This document shows, piece by piece, positions 45,001 through 55,866 of a stretch of DNA of 64,000 bases (its first letter is position 1; the number at the start of each line of letters is the position of its first letter). This stretch comes from Lumbricus terrestris (lineage: Eukaryota > Annelida > Clitellata > Crassiclitellata > Lumbricidae): contig OX457036.1 in assembly GCA_949752735.1 (NCBI GenBank), forward strand, positions 16,524,433 to 16,588,432, read 5' to 3'. A program made the translations under genes and the position numbers. The notes under the pieces were generated by a model. It was not told the DNA's origin. It searched no databases and worked only from the letters and a program-made list of their open reading frames with translations.

Positions 45001-48000
45001 AATCTCAGCTCTCAAGTCAGGTCAAGGTTTGCTCCTTTATCTCAATTACAAGGCAATCACACAATGGAAACTAGCTATAAATGCCAACCTTCGTTAAAGC
45101 ATGAATTCAGATATAACGTGTCCAACATTAACTTACTCACGGAAAACAAACTCACAATCACAAGCTATCAGGTAGCTACTGATGTGTCTACCGAAAACAG
45201 CATTCAATGAGTTTTGAGGCTAATCAATGGCCAATAAGTAAAGCCCTCAGATAGAGCTCCTGAGGATTGCAGACTATTATAGCAATACATGTAAATAAGC
45301 AGATATGTACGATAAAAAAGTAAAATGAAGAGGACAAACTACTGACCTCGTCTGTGCTGGCCTTCATCTGCTGCAGTCTGGCCTCAACAGAACCCAACAT
45401 CTGCTGAAGGAATTCGTTCGTCTTGTTCACGTCACTTCTATCGTCCATCCTCCTAGTTGAACTCAATCCATCGCCGTCGGCAATCCTAGACAAACAAAGA
45501 AGGTGGATGTAGATGATGGACATGATGATAAAGATGATGAATATGATGATGAAGATGAGGAGGAGGAGGATAATGATAATCATGACGATAATAAGAAAAA
45601 AATGATTATAATGATGAAGTAATCGTGAGATTCTACAGCAACCATCTTAATCAACAATTCTCAGTCAAAACAAAATCAACAAGATAAAAAATTAACTGAA
45701 AAAGGTACAGCACCTCTTCCCCAAATATAACCTGATGTCATATGAAACAATTCCCCCAAATATCCTGACGTCACTTAAAAGCAGTGTGAAAGAAGAACAG
45801 CCTATTCACCAGTGATACAGCAACATTGTCTGCAAGAACCAGGCAAGTAGAATCCATCTTTGTTTAATGAAAATTCTAAATATCACACTGCTCATAGGTA
45901 CACCTGGTACAGGTTACAAAAAAAAATAAGATTATTTACTACTAACATTGCTCTCATAAGAAAAGGTTAATAAGCAATTTGTTTTCTATACAAAACTCTT
46001 GCTATATAGTTTCTATTGTCTTTTGAAGGGAGCTTATTCACGAGTGCTGACAGCATAGAACTAAGGTTAAATGCGATTATGAATACAACAGGGATCATCC
46101 AATAATTTCAGCCGACTTTTAAATACTTAAACACAAGCAAACACACATCAAACAAGCATTGATTGATTATGCGCTGGATAAGTCACAATATAACTCTAAA
46201 ATAACAATTAAAATAACAATTATTGCAATTCATTGTCTCAGACCCTGAACTGCTTCCGTAATGGAGATGTCGCCGGAGTCGTTCCAGCTCTCCCATCCGT
46301 TCCTCCAGTTCCTCCTCAAGAACTTTTGCTTCCGCAGCCCGGATCTCTGCCTCACGTAATCGCTTCGATGCCTCCTCCATGTCCTTTGGCGGAACCCACA
46401 TCTAGCAAGCAATTCATAATAGATAAAATGTAGCAGCAATGTAAGCCGCATAAACATCTATATAGAAAATGAGGAATATTTCTTTTAGTCTTGTGTCCAT
46501 TTATCAATGGCATTGCTGCCATCATAATGTTTGTGCCAGCTTCATCATCTAGTTTTCAAACATACTATCTTGCTTCTGATGCTGAATCACTCTGTAAAAA
46601 CTGTTGCCAATATTATAGTTGTCCACCATGTTTTATGCTCTTGGTTTCAGCCTTCCCCCAATGTTTCGTTGTGCACCAAAACTAACCAATGGACTTTACA
46701 CAATATAGCAACACTGAACAAGCTAGTCCATTGATACAGCTTTTGTATGTGCACTTGTTATAGCGCCCCTTCAAGCTCTCTACTCAGAGGCACTCCTGAC
46801 TGCAGTGTGGACACTGGATCAGAGTTTCACGCCGAAGTGCTGAGCAATTGCGAGTGAAGGCCTTGCCCAAGGTCCCTATACGCGGTGACTGGAGGTGGAT
46901 TCGAACCTACAACCCTCTGGCTGCAAGTCAACGAACGTACCCACTACACCACCACGCCCCACTTTTGCCATGGTACTGCAAAATTCTGAAGATTTTTAAT
47001 TTACATTATATCATCATCATTATTTATATTATTCACATTATATCATCATTATTTACACTACAATTATCATCATCACTAGCACAGCATGATGAATCCACAA
47101 ATTTTCTAAACTGTTACAATCAACTTCTTATGCTGATCAGAAATAATTACCAAACATTCATCATCCTCAAAGTAAAAACATTTTGTACATCTAGGTGACC
47201 CTAACTAGCAGATATTTGGTCCATTTTGGTTTTAGACTTTGTGCCTAAAATAAGTAAATAGGAAAATAAAATCAACTTAAACATGTTGTGTCTTGGATTA
47301 ATAAACATAATCAATTGATTGATGAATAACCGCAATTGCAAAGTACACAATATTTTCTAGTCACGTAAACAGTTTTAATGATCCAGCAGTTAGCTAAGTA
47401 GCAAAATGAACAAAAGACTTACAACAATGCACGCTCATTATCAGATGGCACACTGGAAAACCAGTTACAAATGTTGGAAATGGCCTTCCTGTTGTCAACT
47501 CCATCTGGTTTGATGAACCTTGTGGATCTTGACTGCTTTCCTCAAATGGATTGCGGGTTTGGAGTGCGGTTTGACTTAGAGACCTGTGTACTTTTTGCAC
47601 ATTACTATGACATCATCAAAATTTGTAAATATGACTAGAAAGCTCTAGGTAATAAACTGGAGGGGGGCTGTCCTTAACTGGTCACAGAAAAGAAACAAAT
47701 ACTGAATGAAGTTTTTAATGTCTACCAACCACTTTCTCAGCCGCCTCCTGAAGACGTTTCTGAATCGATACTCGACTGGGAGGTTGGCTGTCGTGAGCTC
47801 GACTTGCCATCACTTCCTCATAGTCTTTAGGAGAAACTGCTTTCTACAGACAATCAATCCATCCATTCAATCAATCAATCAATCGCCTCATCTCTCACCT
47901 GCTACATTAATCAGTGAGTTAGTCAAACAGTTATGAAGAAAAATTATCGCAAGCCCTAATAAGTGAAGAAGAGCTTATGAAGAAACTTCTCTCGAGTCCT

Positions 48001-51000
48001 AATAAGTGAAGAAGAGCTTATGAAGAAACTTCTCTTGAGCCCTAATAAGTGAAGAAGGGCTTATGAAGAAAGTTCTATGGAGTCCTAATAAGTGAAGAAG
48101 AGCATTCTATATTGGTACAGCCCTAATTGCATTACATCAGCGGTTCTCAACCTTTTTAGCTCGGCGACCCCTTTGTAACATTTCAGAAGTTGTGACGACC
48201 CCCAGCAGCAAAATTTATTGAGTTGTCCCCCACCTGTTCACTGCGTTTTGTTGCCATTTTTTTATTGTTATTCATTTTCACCTCATAATTCAAAAACTGC
48301 CTTTGACAACTGATGAGTTTCATAGTTTTTTGCGATTTTTAAAGCCACCTATTCGGTAGTTTGAAATTTAAAGTTTTCTAAGTCTTGCTGTTGGAGCTCC
48401 CAAGCCCTCCGTCTCAAGTATGTCTTCTTGGCTTCATCGCTGTGCTATTAGAATACAGGGTCATCCTTGTCTGTAGGCTATAGTTAGGATGCTTAGCATC
48501 TGAATGGCACTTCATTTTTTGGGGTTGGGGTTTAATCGATTCGACTGACAAAGTCACTACAAATGAAATGTTGTACTTTCTCTATTCATGCTGCAACTAT
48601 TAAACCATACTATAGGCTACTCTGAAATTTGTTATTTGTTCCTCTTTTCTTAACATTCATCTCATCAAGCTGATTCGTTTTAGGAGGCTATCAATTTCAT
48701 AAAATTCGTTTGTATTCTTTAGAATGCGCCGAGCAGGGAGCCTGAGGGAGGGTTTGGGAAGGGGATCTGCCCGTACCCATCGTCGATCCCATCGTCAAAT
48801 ATTTTTAAATTTCAGCATTGCAATTGTACATTTTAAGATGTCATTTCTACAAAATTGCTCCTCATTTCAGTGTTGATAGTCGCGGTTTTAGACTTAAAAA
48901 GTGTCTCCTTGCATATAAAAAGTTTCTTATAAAAATTGTTAATGATAATTTCAGTGCTGAAAGACATGGTTTAGGTCTTTAGGACCACAAAAGCCCCTTC
49001 CAATTGTTCATTTTTCCCACATTGTAATGGCTGCATTTAAAACTGGCATCTTAAAAAATCGCTAATTATTTCAGTGCCCATAGTAATGGGGTCAGACTTC
49101 AGAGTATCGGCCTCCAATCATTTGCAATAAGTATTTGAGATTTGCACACTGTAACTGCATCATTTTAACTGTCATTTCTAAAAAGTTATCCATGATTTCA
49201 GCGTTCACAAAATTACAGTTTAAAAATTCAATAAATGTCATCTACCCATTGTTTAAATTTTTAATTTGCACACTGTTCAGCATTACAGCTGTCATCGTAA
49301 CAGAATGACTCGTGATTTAAAGACTCTGAGACTGGTTTAAGACTTCAGTAAGTATCCTATCCCCTACCCAGTTTTAGACGAATGACAAAAGTGGCATTTA
49401 CATTTGAAAACCTAAATGTCAAAGATGTAATTAACTGCCGCAATCTAACGAATGAATTATAGCAAAAGTATAAGTAAAAATTTACTTTAAGTTGTTATAT
49501 AGTGTAGTAAATAGCGTTGAAATTGCTATTATGGTACATCATTTTTAGATTTCTGAAGGGTCCAGGCGACCCCTAGCAATTCGTCAGGCGACCCCCGTGG
49601 GGGTCGCGACCCACAGGTTGAGAACCGCTGCATTACATCAATACCAAATACTAGAGTTTGGTGAAACACGTGCACTAGTAGGTAAACAACTATCCAACAG
49701 CGCTGTTCATTATCGGCTGCTGGTCTTACAACCTGGAATGGCCCCCATGTTAGACTGCGCCTATAATACCCAGAGGCCACTCCACTCTGTTCCTGAAGAA
49801 TCTCAAAACTATCCTATTTAGCCGTGGTTGGGCAGGGAGTGCTTCTGAGTAGCCTACATTGGAGAAGCATTATATAAAACTTCTGAAATAATAATAAATA
49901 GATTGGGGCCATTTTATGATGAATTAAGCAACAGTCGCTGGTCTACAGCAAGTAATGCATTAAATTAAAGACAATTTCAATCTAATTACACTTGGAACAA
50001 TAAATTGATAGAAACTTACAAGTCGTTGTTTCAGCAGTTCATTCGTTATTTCCAAGTCATCGACATTCCTCAGCAGATCCTTTAGATCTGAATAAGACTG
50101 GAAAAAATATATAAATTATTTTCCGCCATCATCATCAGTGCACATACATATTTCAACATATCATGATGACAGCAATAACGGTATATTGAAAAGTCGAAAA
50201 AAACAGGAATCTAGTAGATAAAGAAAGCACCTCTCCAGTGCTTAAAGCAGTGCCGGTGCTAGCACCCCTCATACCCCCCCAATTGGGGGGGCCCCGAGTC
50301 TGAAAGGGGCCCCCAAATTTAGCTGGTCGTTATGCCTATTTGTGACTGTACAGATCCGGTCTGGTGCATGCCTCAACTAACCATGTGGCACTGCCATAGC
50401 AGACCTAATGCAAATAGCATACTGGTTTTGGGCATAAGTATATAACCATTAGAGTTTGAAAGGGGCCCCCAAATTTAGCTGATCATTATGCCTATTTGTG
50501 ACTGTGCAGATCCGGTCTTATAAATTTTAACTTATTCTAATTGCTAATTGGATGAGGCCTCAAAATAAAGCCTGCGTGAGACCCAAACATTAAAGCCTGT
50601 GTAGGGTCCCACATGTCCTTGGTATGTGTCTGATCTCAAGTTTGCAAGGGGCCTCAAAATGTAGCTGGTAATTATACCTTTCATAACTGTTCAATCCTGA
50701 AACCACGCACCGAATTATGTTTTAACGCAAAGCATACAAAATAATATTACTCAAACCAATAGAGCATTGTCCTTCAAACAAAGAGGAGACTTGGGGGTGT
50801 GGACAGGAACACAGCCCACAATTTGTGGTTGGGATGGAATCCTTATATCCCCAATATTTCAGAAATATTTCATAAGTGTCATCCACTGCCCATCAATAGT
50901 GATCAATTTTCTTCAGATGACAGCCTATAAATGCTACCATTACAGTTGGCAAATCGGATAAATTTAAACAATGGAGAGGGGCACTCTGAAGTCCTAAACC

Positions 51001-54000
51001 ACGACTAACAGCAGTGAAAAAGAGCTATTTTTGTAAAGATGACAGCTTAAAATTTCTACCATTACAGCATGGAAATTCCAAAAAATTTAACAATTGGGAT
51101 GGGACATTTATTGAAGTCTTACACCATGTCTTTCAGCACTTATATTATGAGAAATTTTGCGGAGATGACAGCTCAAGGTAGGGAGGGGCCCAAGGTTTTT
51201 TTGGGGGGCCTCAGGTACCCTAGCGCCGGCACTGGCTTAAAGTGTAAAAAAAGAAGTGCCAGGACGCTGTATTGTATACGGAGACTTAATTCGGTCTTGT
51301 TGGCGGGACAGGGGAAAAAATTTCGTGTTATTCGTCCCCGAGAAAACTGCAGACCTTTTTTACCGATTCAGCCGCCAAAAAGTTGATGACCTTTTTTTAG
51401 TCATCCGCCAACATTTTCAGGGAAAATATACCGATTCAGCCGCCAAAAAAGTTGATGACCTTTTTTGTAGTCATCCGCCAAAATTTTCCGGGAAATCTAT
51501 ACCGATTCAGCCGCCAAAAATGTTTAGGACCTTTTTTCGGGGAAAAGATACCAATTCAGCCGTGTCATGGACGGCTGTCTGCGTAACTGCAGAGACGCCG
51601 TCCCTGCAGTCATGGACGACCGTCCCGGCAGTGCTGACCAAATAAGTCATAGGATAGCGTCCTACCTCGAAAATAAGTGCCGGGACGCCGTCCATGACCG
51701 TCCCGGCACACTTTAAGCCCTGCACCTCTCAATAAACCAGAATCAAAAGACAAACAAAAATATACGTATATATTCGTTTCAATGAGAAAATAACTGGTCA
51801 TCATAAAGTGACAGTTAACAAGCGCCAAGAGAAGAGCGGACAAAGGGTAATGAACGTCTATGAACAGTATTCATGTTATGACGTTCTTAATATTGTTCTA
51901 ACTGGTGAGTTCAAATGGATGAGGCCTGGGGCGCAGATTGTATGAAAAAGCCAATGTGCTAATTGTGCTATAGATCAGAGAACACTTGCGGAGAACAAAA
52001 TCTTTGTCCATAACTGCAACTAACATACTTTCTGGCAGCTGTTCTGTATAAGAAGCCAATGTTGAGACAGATGAAATAACCTGCTGTATATATCAACTCA
52101 TCATATGCATTCCGATTATATAAAAAAAACTGAGTGGGTTTCCCTAATTACAGCCTGGAAAGGCACCTCAGTAGCACATTTTGAACTGCTTAATAAATTC
52201 CTTGTGGTTCAGACAGCCACAAAAGCCGGCGTACAGTCACACAGCTTAGAGGGAACATCGCTCAATATTTCTTAAAAGTATCATTATTTCTAATATTTGT
52301 GTACCAATATTGTCTAATTATGTTCAACCTAACATTTAAAAAGAATTCAATCAAAAATGCAAGAATGGTAACGTACCTGCATAGAATTGAAATCACTTGA
52401 AGGAGACAACTGTCTACCGCCCTAAAGTCAACAAGAAAATAATCTGTAAAGCAATTTTCATTAATAGACATTTCTATACATGTATACAAACATACTTATT
52501 ATTATTATTTTTTTATTTTTTTTTATTTTTTATTATCGCCTAATATAAAATCACAGTCTGGAAAGGCCCTATTCATATTCGATGTTCTGATCGGCGAAAG
52601 TGCCCCTAAAGGCAACTGCATTGAAGCGTTGTATCATCAGCGAGATTCGCTGGAACAAAAATGTTGTTTCTAGTGGCTCCCCCGATATCGTGCTTAGCTT
52701 TTGTCCCAGGTCCGAAAGGAACGTCAATCCTTCGCTGTTGATCGGACCCAGAGTTTCGAAAGCCAAAGGGGCAAAAAAATATGTGGACGATAATTCGTTG
52801 TATTTGTCAATTTTGCGAACCGACGCCTTCTCTGCCGCGGCGCCGGCCGTTTGACTGGTGTCCGGTAGGTAGGAAACTGCCATGGTGTCTGTTACGGTCA
52901 CATCCCAGATGAGACATCGCCCGGCGCGCCATGGGATCAGGGTGAGACCATCGGGTCTCCTGCCATCTGTTCTAATGAGGCCTATTAATTATTATTATTA
53001 TTATTATGCATTTATTAAGTACTACAATTTAATAACCACACATCATTGATTGTGCTTAGAAAATTTGTGAGTGAAGACTTTACATGGTCGTTCTACAGAG
53101 TTACCCACCAAGAAGAGGCTCATACCCATACTCTTCGTGCTACAATTGATGTGGACAAACTAACCCCTAGATCACCGTGTCCCACATTCTACACACATAC
53201 GTACATACTGGTATATACAATTTATACATGCATCATAAACCTAAACATGCTGAACTTCACTTAATTTCAATTAGCTTTCGAATAATGTACAAGATGGAAC
53301 TGCTCACTAGCAACGGCCTTTGTCATTTTGCTCCATATCTACCTGTCAATTTTCCATGCTGCCTGACTTATTTCACAAACCTCATCATTGTGTTTGACAA
53401 TTCAGGGCAACCTGAACCATTATTGACAATATAGGGCAATAGATGAGGCTGATGCTGGGCAATCTGTTTTGAAAGCTGGCATCTGCAACCTCAGCAGTCA
53501 ATAATTCAAATCAGAATAGGGCTTAAAAAACCAATGTTCCTAGCATAATGGCGTTACAACAACCCAGACAGAAAGAGCCATGAAACTAAACTGACTACAT
53601 AACAATGATAATTTCATAACAATAATAATTAATATTTAATAATTATATTAACACACATACATTAAATGTACATACACATACATTTATAAATATTTAATAA
53701 CAGTAATAATTAATAAAAATAATACTAACACATATATTATATATACAGTTATACACACACACACATACATCAATACAAACAAAAACATCATTGCAAGTGT
53801 TACGTAATATTATTAGTGTTTAGTGTTTAGGTATCTAAGGTCATGATTTACAACCTTGGCAATGCGCACACATACAAACACACAGGAAAGACCTTGATTT
53901 GAACCTTGTACCTTGCTACTAAGACCTTGATTTGAACCTTGTACCTTGCTACCAAATGACAAGTCCTGCCGATCTTCCTGCAGCATGTTATACAGCTGCT

Positions 54001-55866
54001 CAGCTGTGTACTTTCCATCGGGCGTTTGTATGAAGCATTGCTCCTTTGCAGCGTCCAGATCATCGTTTAGACGCGCCATTTCGATGAGCAGACATGCGAT
54101 CTGCTCCCTTGGCTTGTTATTAACAATGTCGCTGAACCCGGCATCCACCAGCGCTTGCTCTGTCTCAGGACTTCGAAAACCTGAATTCACAGATTAATAT
54201 CGGTTAACTCATGAAATTCAATAGCGCCGCTTCAACATGGGCTAGGGGGGGGCTAAGCCCCCCAAGAAGACCCAAATTCATTTTTTTAACCATGTAAATG
54301 GCATCTTTTCCTGGACTTAGCCTCCCCAAGAAGGCTTTAGCCCCTCCAAGAACGGAAACCTAACTCCGCCCATGCGCTTCAAGAGGGTTACTCAGAGGCG
54401 CCTTCAACAACAGCACGACAAAAAGAAGAAAGTTTTGAGTTGGGTAAAATAAATGCTTCAGTAAGAATGACAGGGCAATTTATTGATTCCATTGATTCAT
54501 TTCATAGACTTCGTTTGATTCTCGTTTGAATGCTGGGGTATCCATCCAAGACCGTTGGGTCAACCATGGAAAAGGCCTGACTCTGCATAGTTGCCGTGTG
54601 TGCATCCATAGCATATACAGCATCATAGGCAGGTTGCATTCTTCAAACATTTCCATATACTTAACGCAAGACACAAAATGTTCAACAAAAGTCATCAAAA
54701 ACAACACTAGTTAAAGACATTGCTACGTTCAACTATACTTTTCGAATTCTGCTACATGTACCTTTAATAAACAGCAACTTTTAACATTGCAGAAGCCTAC
54801 ACTGCTGAAACATCACTGTCCTTTTCTCTTCAAGGACATACTCGTTCTTTCCCATTTGCGTTTTTTACTCAGATTCCATTAGTTAGGACCTGTGTCAAGG
54901 GCAACGATTAAAAGGAAAATAACTTGATGCAACTCAGATAGCAAGTCTAGCATCATAAATGCATCATTAGTAAAGTCTATAAATTTATGCTTTGACAATG
55001 CTTAATTATTGCCAAAATACCAAATCATAACAAGCTTTCCCTTAACATCCAAATTCATTGGACCGCCACAGCTGACAACTATTAATCTAAATCTTAGCAG
55101 ATAAGACTTCTATTTGTTCCCGTATCTTCCGTCAGAACAAATTCTCTAAAAATTGTATGCATACAAGCTAAAGTACTGTTCATATCTAATTAGAATGTCA
55201 TCACTTCTCACTGGCTAACTGCTGAGCAAGATCATCAATATCTTGTCGAAGTTCTTTATTTTCCGCTTCATACTCCAGAATCAGCTCCTCACGACCCTGC
55301 GACAACAGCTTTATATGATCGACGTAGCCTTCATATTCTGTTCGATCCTCGTTGAACTGCTTCTTGAGAATGTCGATGTTACCGAGAGCCGCAGTCATGC
55401 TACTCTGAAATGATAACCAAGCATTTTAGTTTTTACCACAACATATTATATGCATCTGAATCAGGTACTTAAATGAGGCAACAAACCATTGAGTCTTACA
55501 CACTCATGATGATAATGCAACTCGCAGAACTTTGTAGCCTTGAGACTTCCACAGTGCCCAGAAAAGCAGCATCATTGGAACCAGTTTATTCACACAAGCT
55601 TAGTCAAACAAATTGGAAAGGTTCAAAATCAGTTCCAGGTCAAAATCCAAAGGAGTCAGACAGTCAGATGGCTAAGACAGATGTTGTTTACAATTGAAAC
55701 AGTGAGGCAGGTACAAGGAAACAAGAATGACTCTAAATTACTGCCCTTCACATATATCTACCTCTGCCTGCTGATAAAAGTTCCATATGTGGCAAAGCTT
55801 CTCTTTGTCTGAACAGGTAGATGCAAGACCTTTTCCAATCAGTGCTCTGTCAACGTCTTCAATTGT
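41836..55866 (-). CDS. Coiled-coil protein gene, 12 exons seen, family not recognised
   Basis: Gene-level entry. Twelve exons read in phase on the minus strand (1755 nt, 584 residues plus stop). Most of the protein is heptad coiled coil, for example LKLLSQ-type helices near the start, EEASKRLREAEIRAAEAKVL in the middle and QLNEKVEHLENELALIRVTM, then KQKYHLEKVMKELQLEKEKE near the end, with a disordered Gly/Ser/Thr-rich C-terminus (TTTTDGGGGRSASKDLTD). A non-coiled patch, LVDAGFSDIVNNKPREQIAC then LLIEMARLNDDLDAAKEQ and TPDGKYTAEQLYNML, is the best family signature. There is no transmembrane segment or signal peptide. It resembles centrosomal/ciliary coiled-coil proteins in style only. The first exon seen lacks an upstream Met, so one or more 5' exons may be missing; the first in-frame Met is at the start of exon 2 (MTAALGNIDI). 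It is convergent with CFAP57. Confidence 0.82.
42547..42787 (+). repeat. tRNA-derived SINE, full length, plus orientation
   Basis: Head GGGGCGCGGTGGTGTAGTGG (A-box-like, with a short GTGTAGTGGT duplication), AAGGTTCGAGGTTTTAATCC (decayed B box), body CAATTGCTCAGCGCTTCGGC, then the tail GGGAGCGCCTCTGAGTAGTA, GGGGCGCTATAACAAGTGG and AAAC repeats. It lies in the last intron of the minus-strand gene. Confidence 0.87.
42962..43142 (-). CDS. Coiled-coil gene exon 11
   Basis: Acceptor GTTGACAG, phase 2 entry; codes LSEQEEVSQEQMRLASSLKV through KELQLEKEKE. The donor is GAG|GTAAAG, phase 0. Confidence 0.9.
43303..43558. mobile_element. hAT-type MITE with CAAGGCCGTAGC...GCTACGGCCTTG ends
   Basis: Inverted ends of 12 bases and a perfect 8-bp duplication GTTGCAAC at 43295-43302 and 43559-43566. 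Inside are two copies of a GATGACTAAAAAAGGTCATC motif. A left-end relative is at 5966-6010. Confidence 0.92.
43699..43863 (-). CDS. Coiled-coil gene exon 10
   Basis: Acceptor ATTTCCAG, phase 2 entry; codes EAFKGERQQLNEKVEHLENE and ends QRDLLS. The donor is AG|GTATGC, phase 2. Confidence 0.9.
44383..44552 (-). CDS. Coiled-coil gene exon 9
   Basis: Acceptor TTGAACAG; codes KDTVDDRKSLSDQLQNVQRE then KYNVQCRKYNEHRMHSKNK. The donor is AA|GTAATT, phase 2. Confidence 0.9.
45347..45485 (-). CDS. Coiled-coil gene exon 8
   Basis: Acceptor TGTCTAG, phase 2 entry; codes IADGDGLSSTRRMDDRSDVN then EFLQQMLGSVEARLQQMKAS. The donor is GAG|GTCAGT, phase 0. Confidence 0.88.
46244..46401 (-). CDS. Coiled-coil gene exon 7
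   Basis: Acceptor TTGCTAG; codes MWVPPKDMEEASKRLREAEI then a Glu/Arg-rich helix. The donor is GG|GTCTGA, a weak consensus, in phase 2, consistent with exon 8. Confidence 0.82.
46742..46960 (-). repeat. tRNA-derived SINE, minus orientation
   Basis: Same family as 42547-42787: tail TTATAGCGCCCCTTCAAGCT, CTCAGAGGCACTCC, body and a tRNA-like head ending CACCACGCCCC; the B box reads GGATTCGAACC on this strand. Confidence 0.85.
47730..47843 (-). CDS. Coiled-coil gene exon 6
   Basis: Acceptor GTCTGTAG; codes KAVSPKDYEEVMASRAHDSQ and ends KRLQEAAEKV. The donor is GTG|GTTGGT, phase 0; a second possible donor 4 bases on (GTTG|GTAGAC) would break phase with exon 7. Confidence 0.8.
47954..48116. repeat. 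44-bp tandem repeat, about 3.7 copies
   Basis: Units start CCCTAATAAGTGAAGAAGAG then CTTATGAAGAAACTTCTC. The array ends beside the target duplication of the next transposon. Confidence 0.9.
48138..49630. mobile_element. hAT element, 1.5 kb, no coding capacity
   Basis: Ends CAGCGGTTCTCAACCT and AGGTTGAGAACCGCTG; perfect 8-bp duplication CATTACAT at 48130-48137 and 49631-49638. Subterminal GGCGACCCC motifs occur on both sides. No open frame longer than about 80 codons, so it is an internally decayed or non-autonomous element. Confidence 0.92.
50020..50097 (-). CDS. Coiled-coil gene exon 5
   Basis: Acceptor TTTTCCAG; codes SYSDLKDLLRNVDDLEITNE and LLKQRL. The donor is CTT|GTAAGT, phase 0. Confidence 0.88.
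50236..51722. mobile_element. Outer hAT-type element with CAGTGCTTAAAG...CTTTAAGCCCTG ends, interrupted
   Basis: A perfect 8-bp duplication CACCTCTC flanks it at 50228-50235 and 51723-51730. The right end reads ACACTTTAAGCCCTG, the left CAGTGCTTAAAG then continues after the nested insertion as TGTAAAAAAAG. The interior right part has three copies of a CCGATTCAGCCGCCAAAAA then GATGACCTTTTTT block. Without the nested element it would be about 490 bp. Confidence 0.88.
50248..51234. mobile_element. Inner hAT-type element nested in the previous one
   Basis: Ends CAGTGCCGGTGCTAG and TAGCGCCGGCACTG; perfect 8-bp duplication GCTTAAAG at 50240-50247 and 51235-51242. It inserted only 12 bases inside the left end of the outer element. 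Non-coding. Confidence 0.9.
52377..52421 (-). CDS. Coiled-coil gene exon 4 (45 nt)
   Basis: Acceptor GACTTTAG; codes GGRQLSPSSDFNSMQ. The donor is CAG|GTACGT, phase 0. Short, Ser-rich; supported by good splice sites and phase on both sides. Confidence 0.75.
52569..52981 (-). mobile_element. LINE fragment (reverse transcriptase C-terminal domain)
   Basis: The minus-strand translation has RRPDGLTLIPWRAGRCLIWD then VTVTDTMAVSYLP and, later, YFFAPLAFETLGP and RISLMIQRFNA. This is the conserved C-terminal segment of a widespread non-LTR retrotransposon reverse transcriptase. It is open over about 137 codons and truncated upstream; it lies in intron 3 of the coiled-coil gene, same strand. Confidence 0.82.
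53878..53948 (-). repeat. 33-bp tandem duplication spanning a splice donor
   Basis: On the minus strand GTAGCAAGGTACAAGGTTCA then AATCAAGGTCTT occurs twice in tandem, at the end of exon 3 of the coiled-coil gene. Confidence 0.95.
53945..54180 (-). CDS. Coiled-coil gene exon 3, with duplicated donor
   Basis: Acceptor AATTCAG, phase 1 entry; codes FRSPETEQALVDAGFSDIVN through NMLQEDRQDLSFGSK. The donor is AAG|GTACAA, phase 0. A second identical donor lies 33 bases downstream (exon end 53912) and is also in frame, adding 11 residues (VQGSNQGLSSK). Confidence 0.87.
54236..54374. mobile_element. hAT-type MITE, 139 bp, inside a SINE tail
   Basis: CATGGGC...GCCCATG ends; perfect 8-bp duplication CGCTTCAA at 54228-54235 and 54375-54382. 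The target is the ATAGCGCCGCTTCAAG tail of a SINE fragment (54215-54405). Confidence 0.88.
55212..55404 (-). CDS. Coiled-coil gene exon 2
   Basis: Acceptor ATTTCAG; codes SSMTAALGNIDILKKQFNED then LLSQGREELILEYEAENKEL. The donor is A|GTGAGA, phase 1, fitting exon 3. It contains the first in-frame Met. Confidence 0.88.
55762..55866 (-). CDS. Coiled-coil gene exon 1 of those seen
   Basis: Acceptor TTTGTAG; codes TIEDVDRALIGKGLASTCSD then KLCHIWNFYQQAE. The donor is GAG|GTAGAT, phase 0. An in-frame stop lies just upstream of the acceptor, so an earlier exon with the start codon is needed if this exon is coding. Confidence 0.7.

Noticed and set aside
47423..47532. Possible extra exon of the coiled-coil gene (IKPDGVDNRKAISNICNWF)
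   Set aside because: It has a plausible donor (GTAAGT) and looks protein-like, but its acceptor lacks a pyrimidine tract and its exit phase (2) does not fit the next exon, whereas exons 6 and 7 join in phase without it. It could be an alternative exon if another small exon exists.
52569..52901. 110-codon open frame as an exon of the minus-strand coiled-coil gene
   Set aside because: Its sequence is the conserved C-terminal segment of a LINE reverse transcriptase, so it is a retroelement fragment in an intron.
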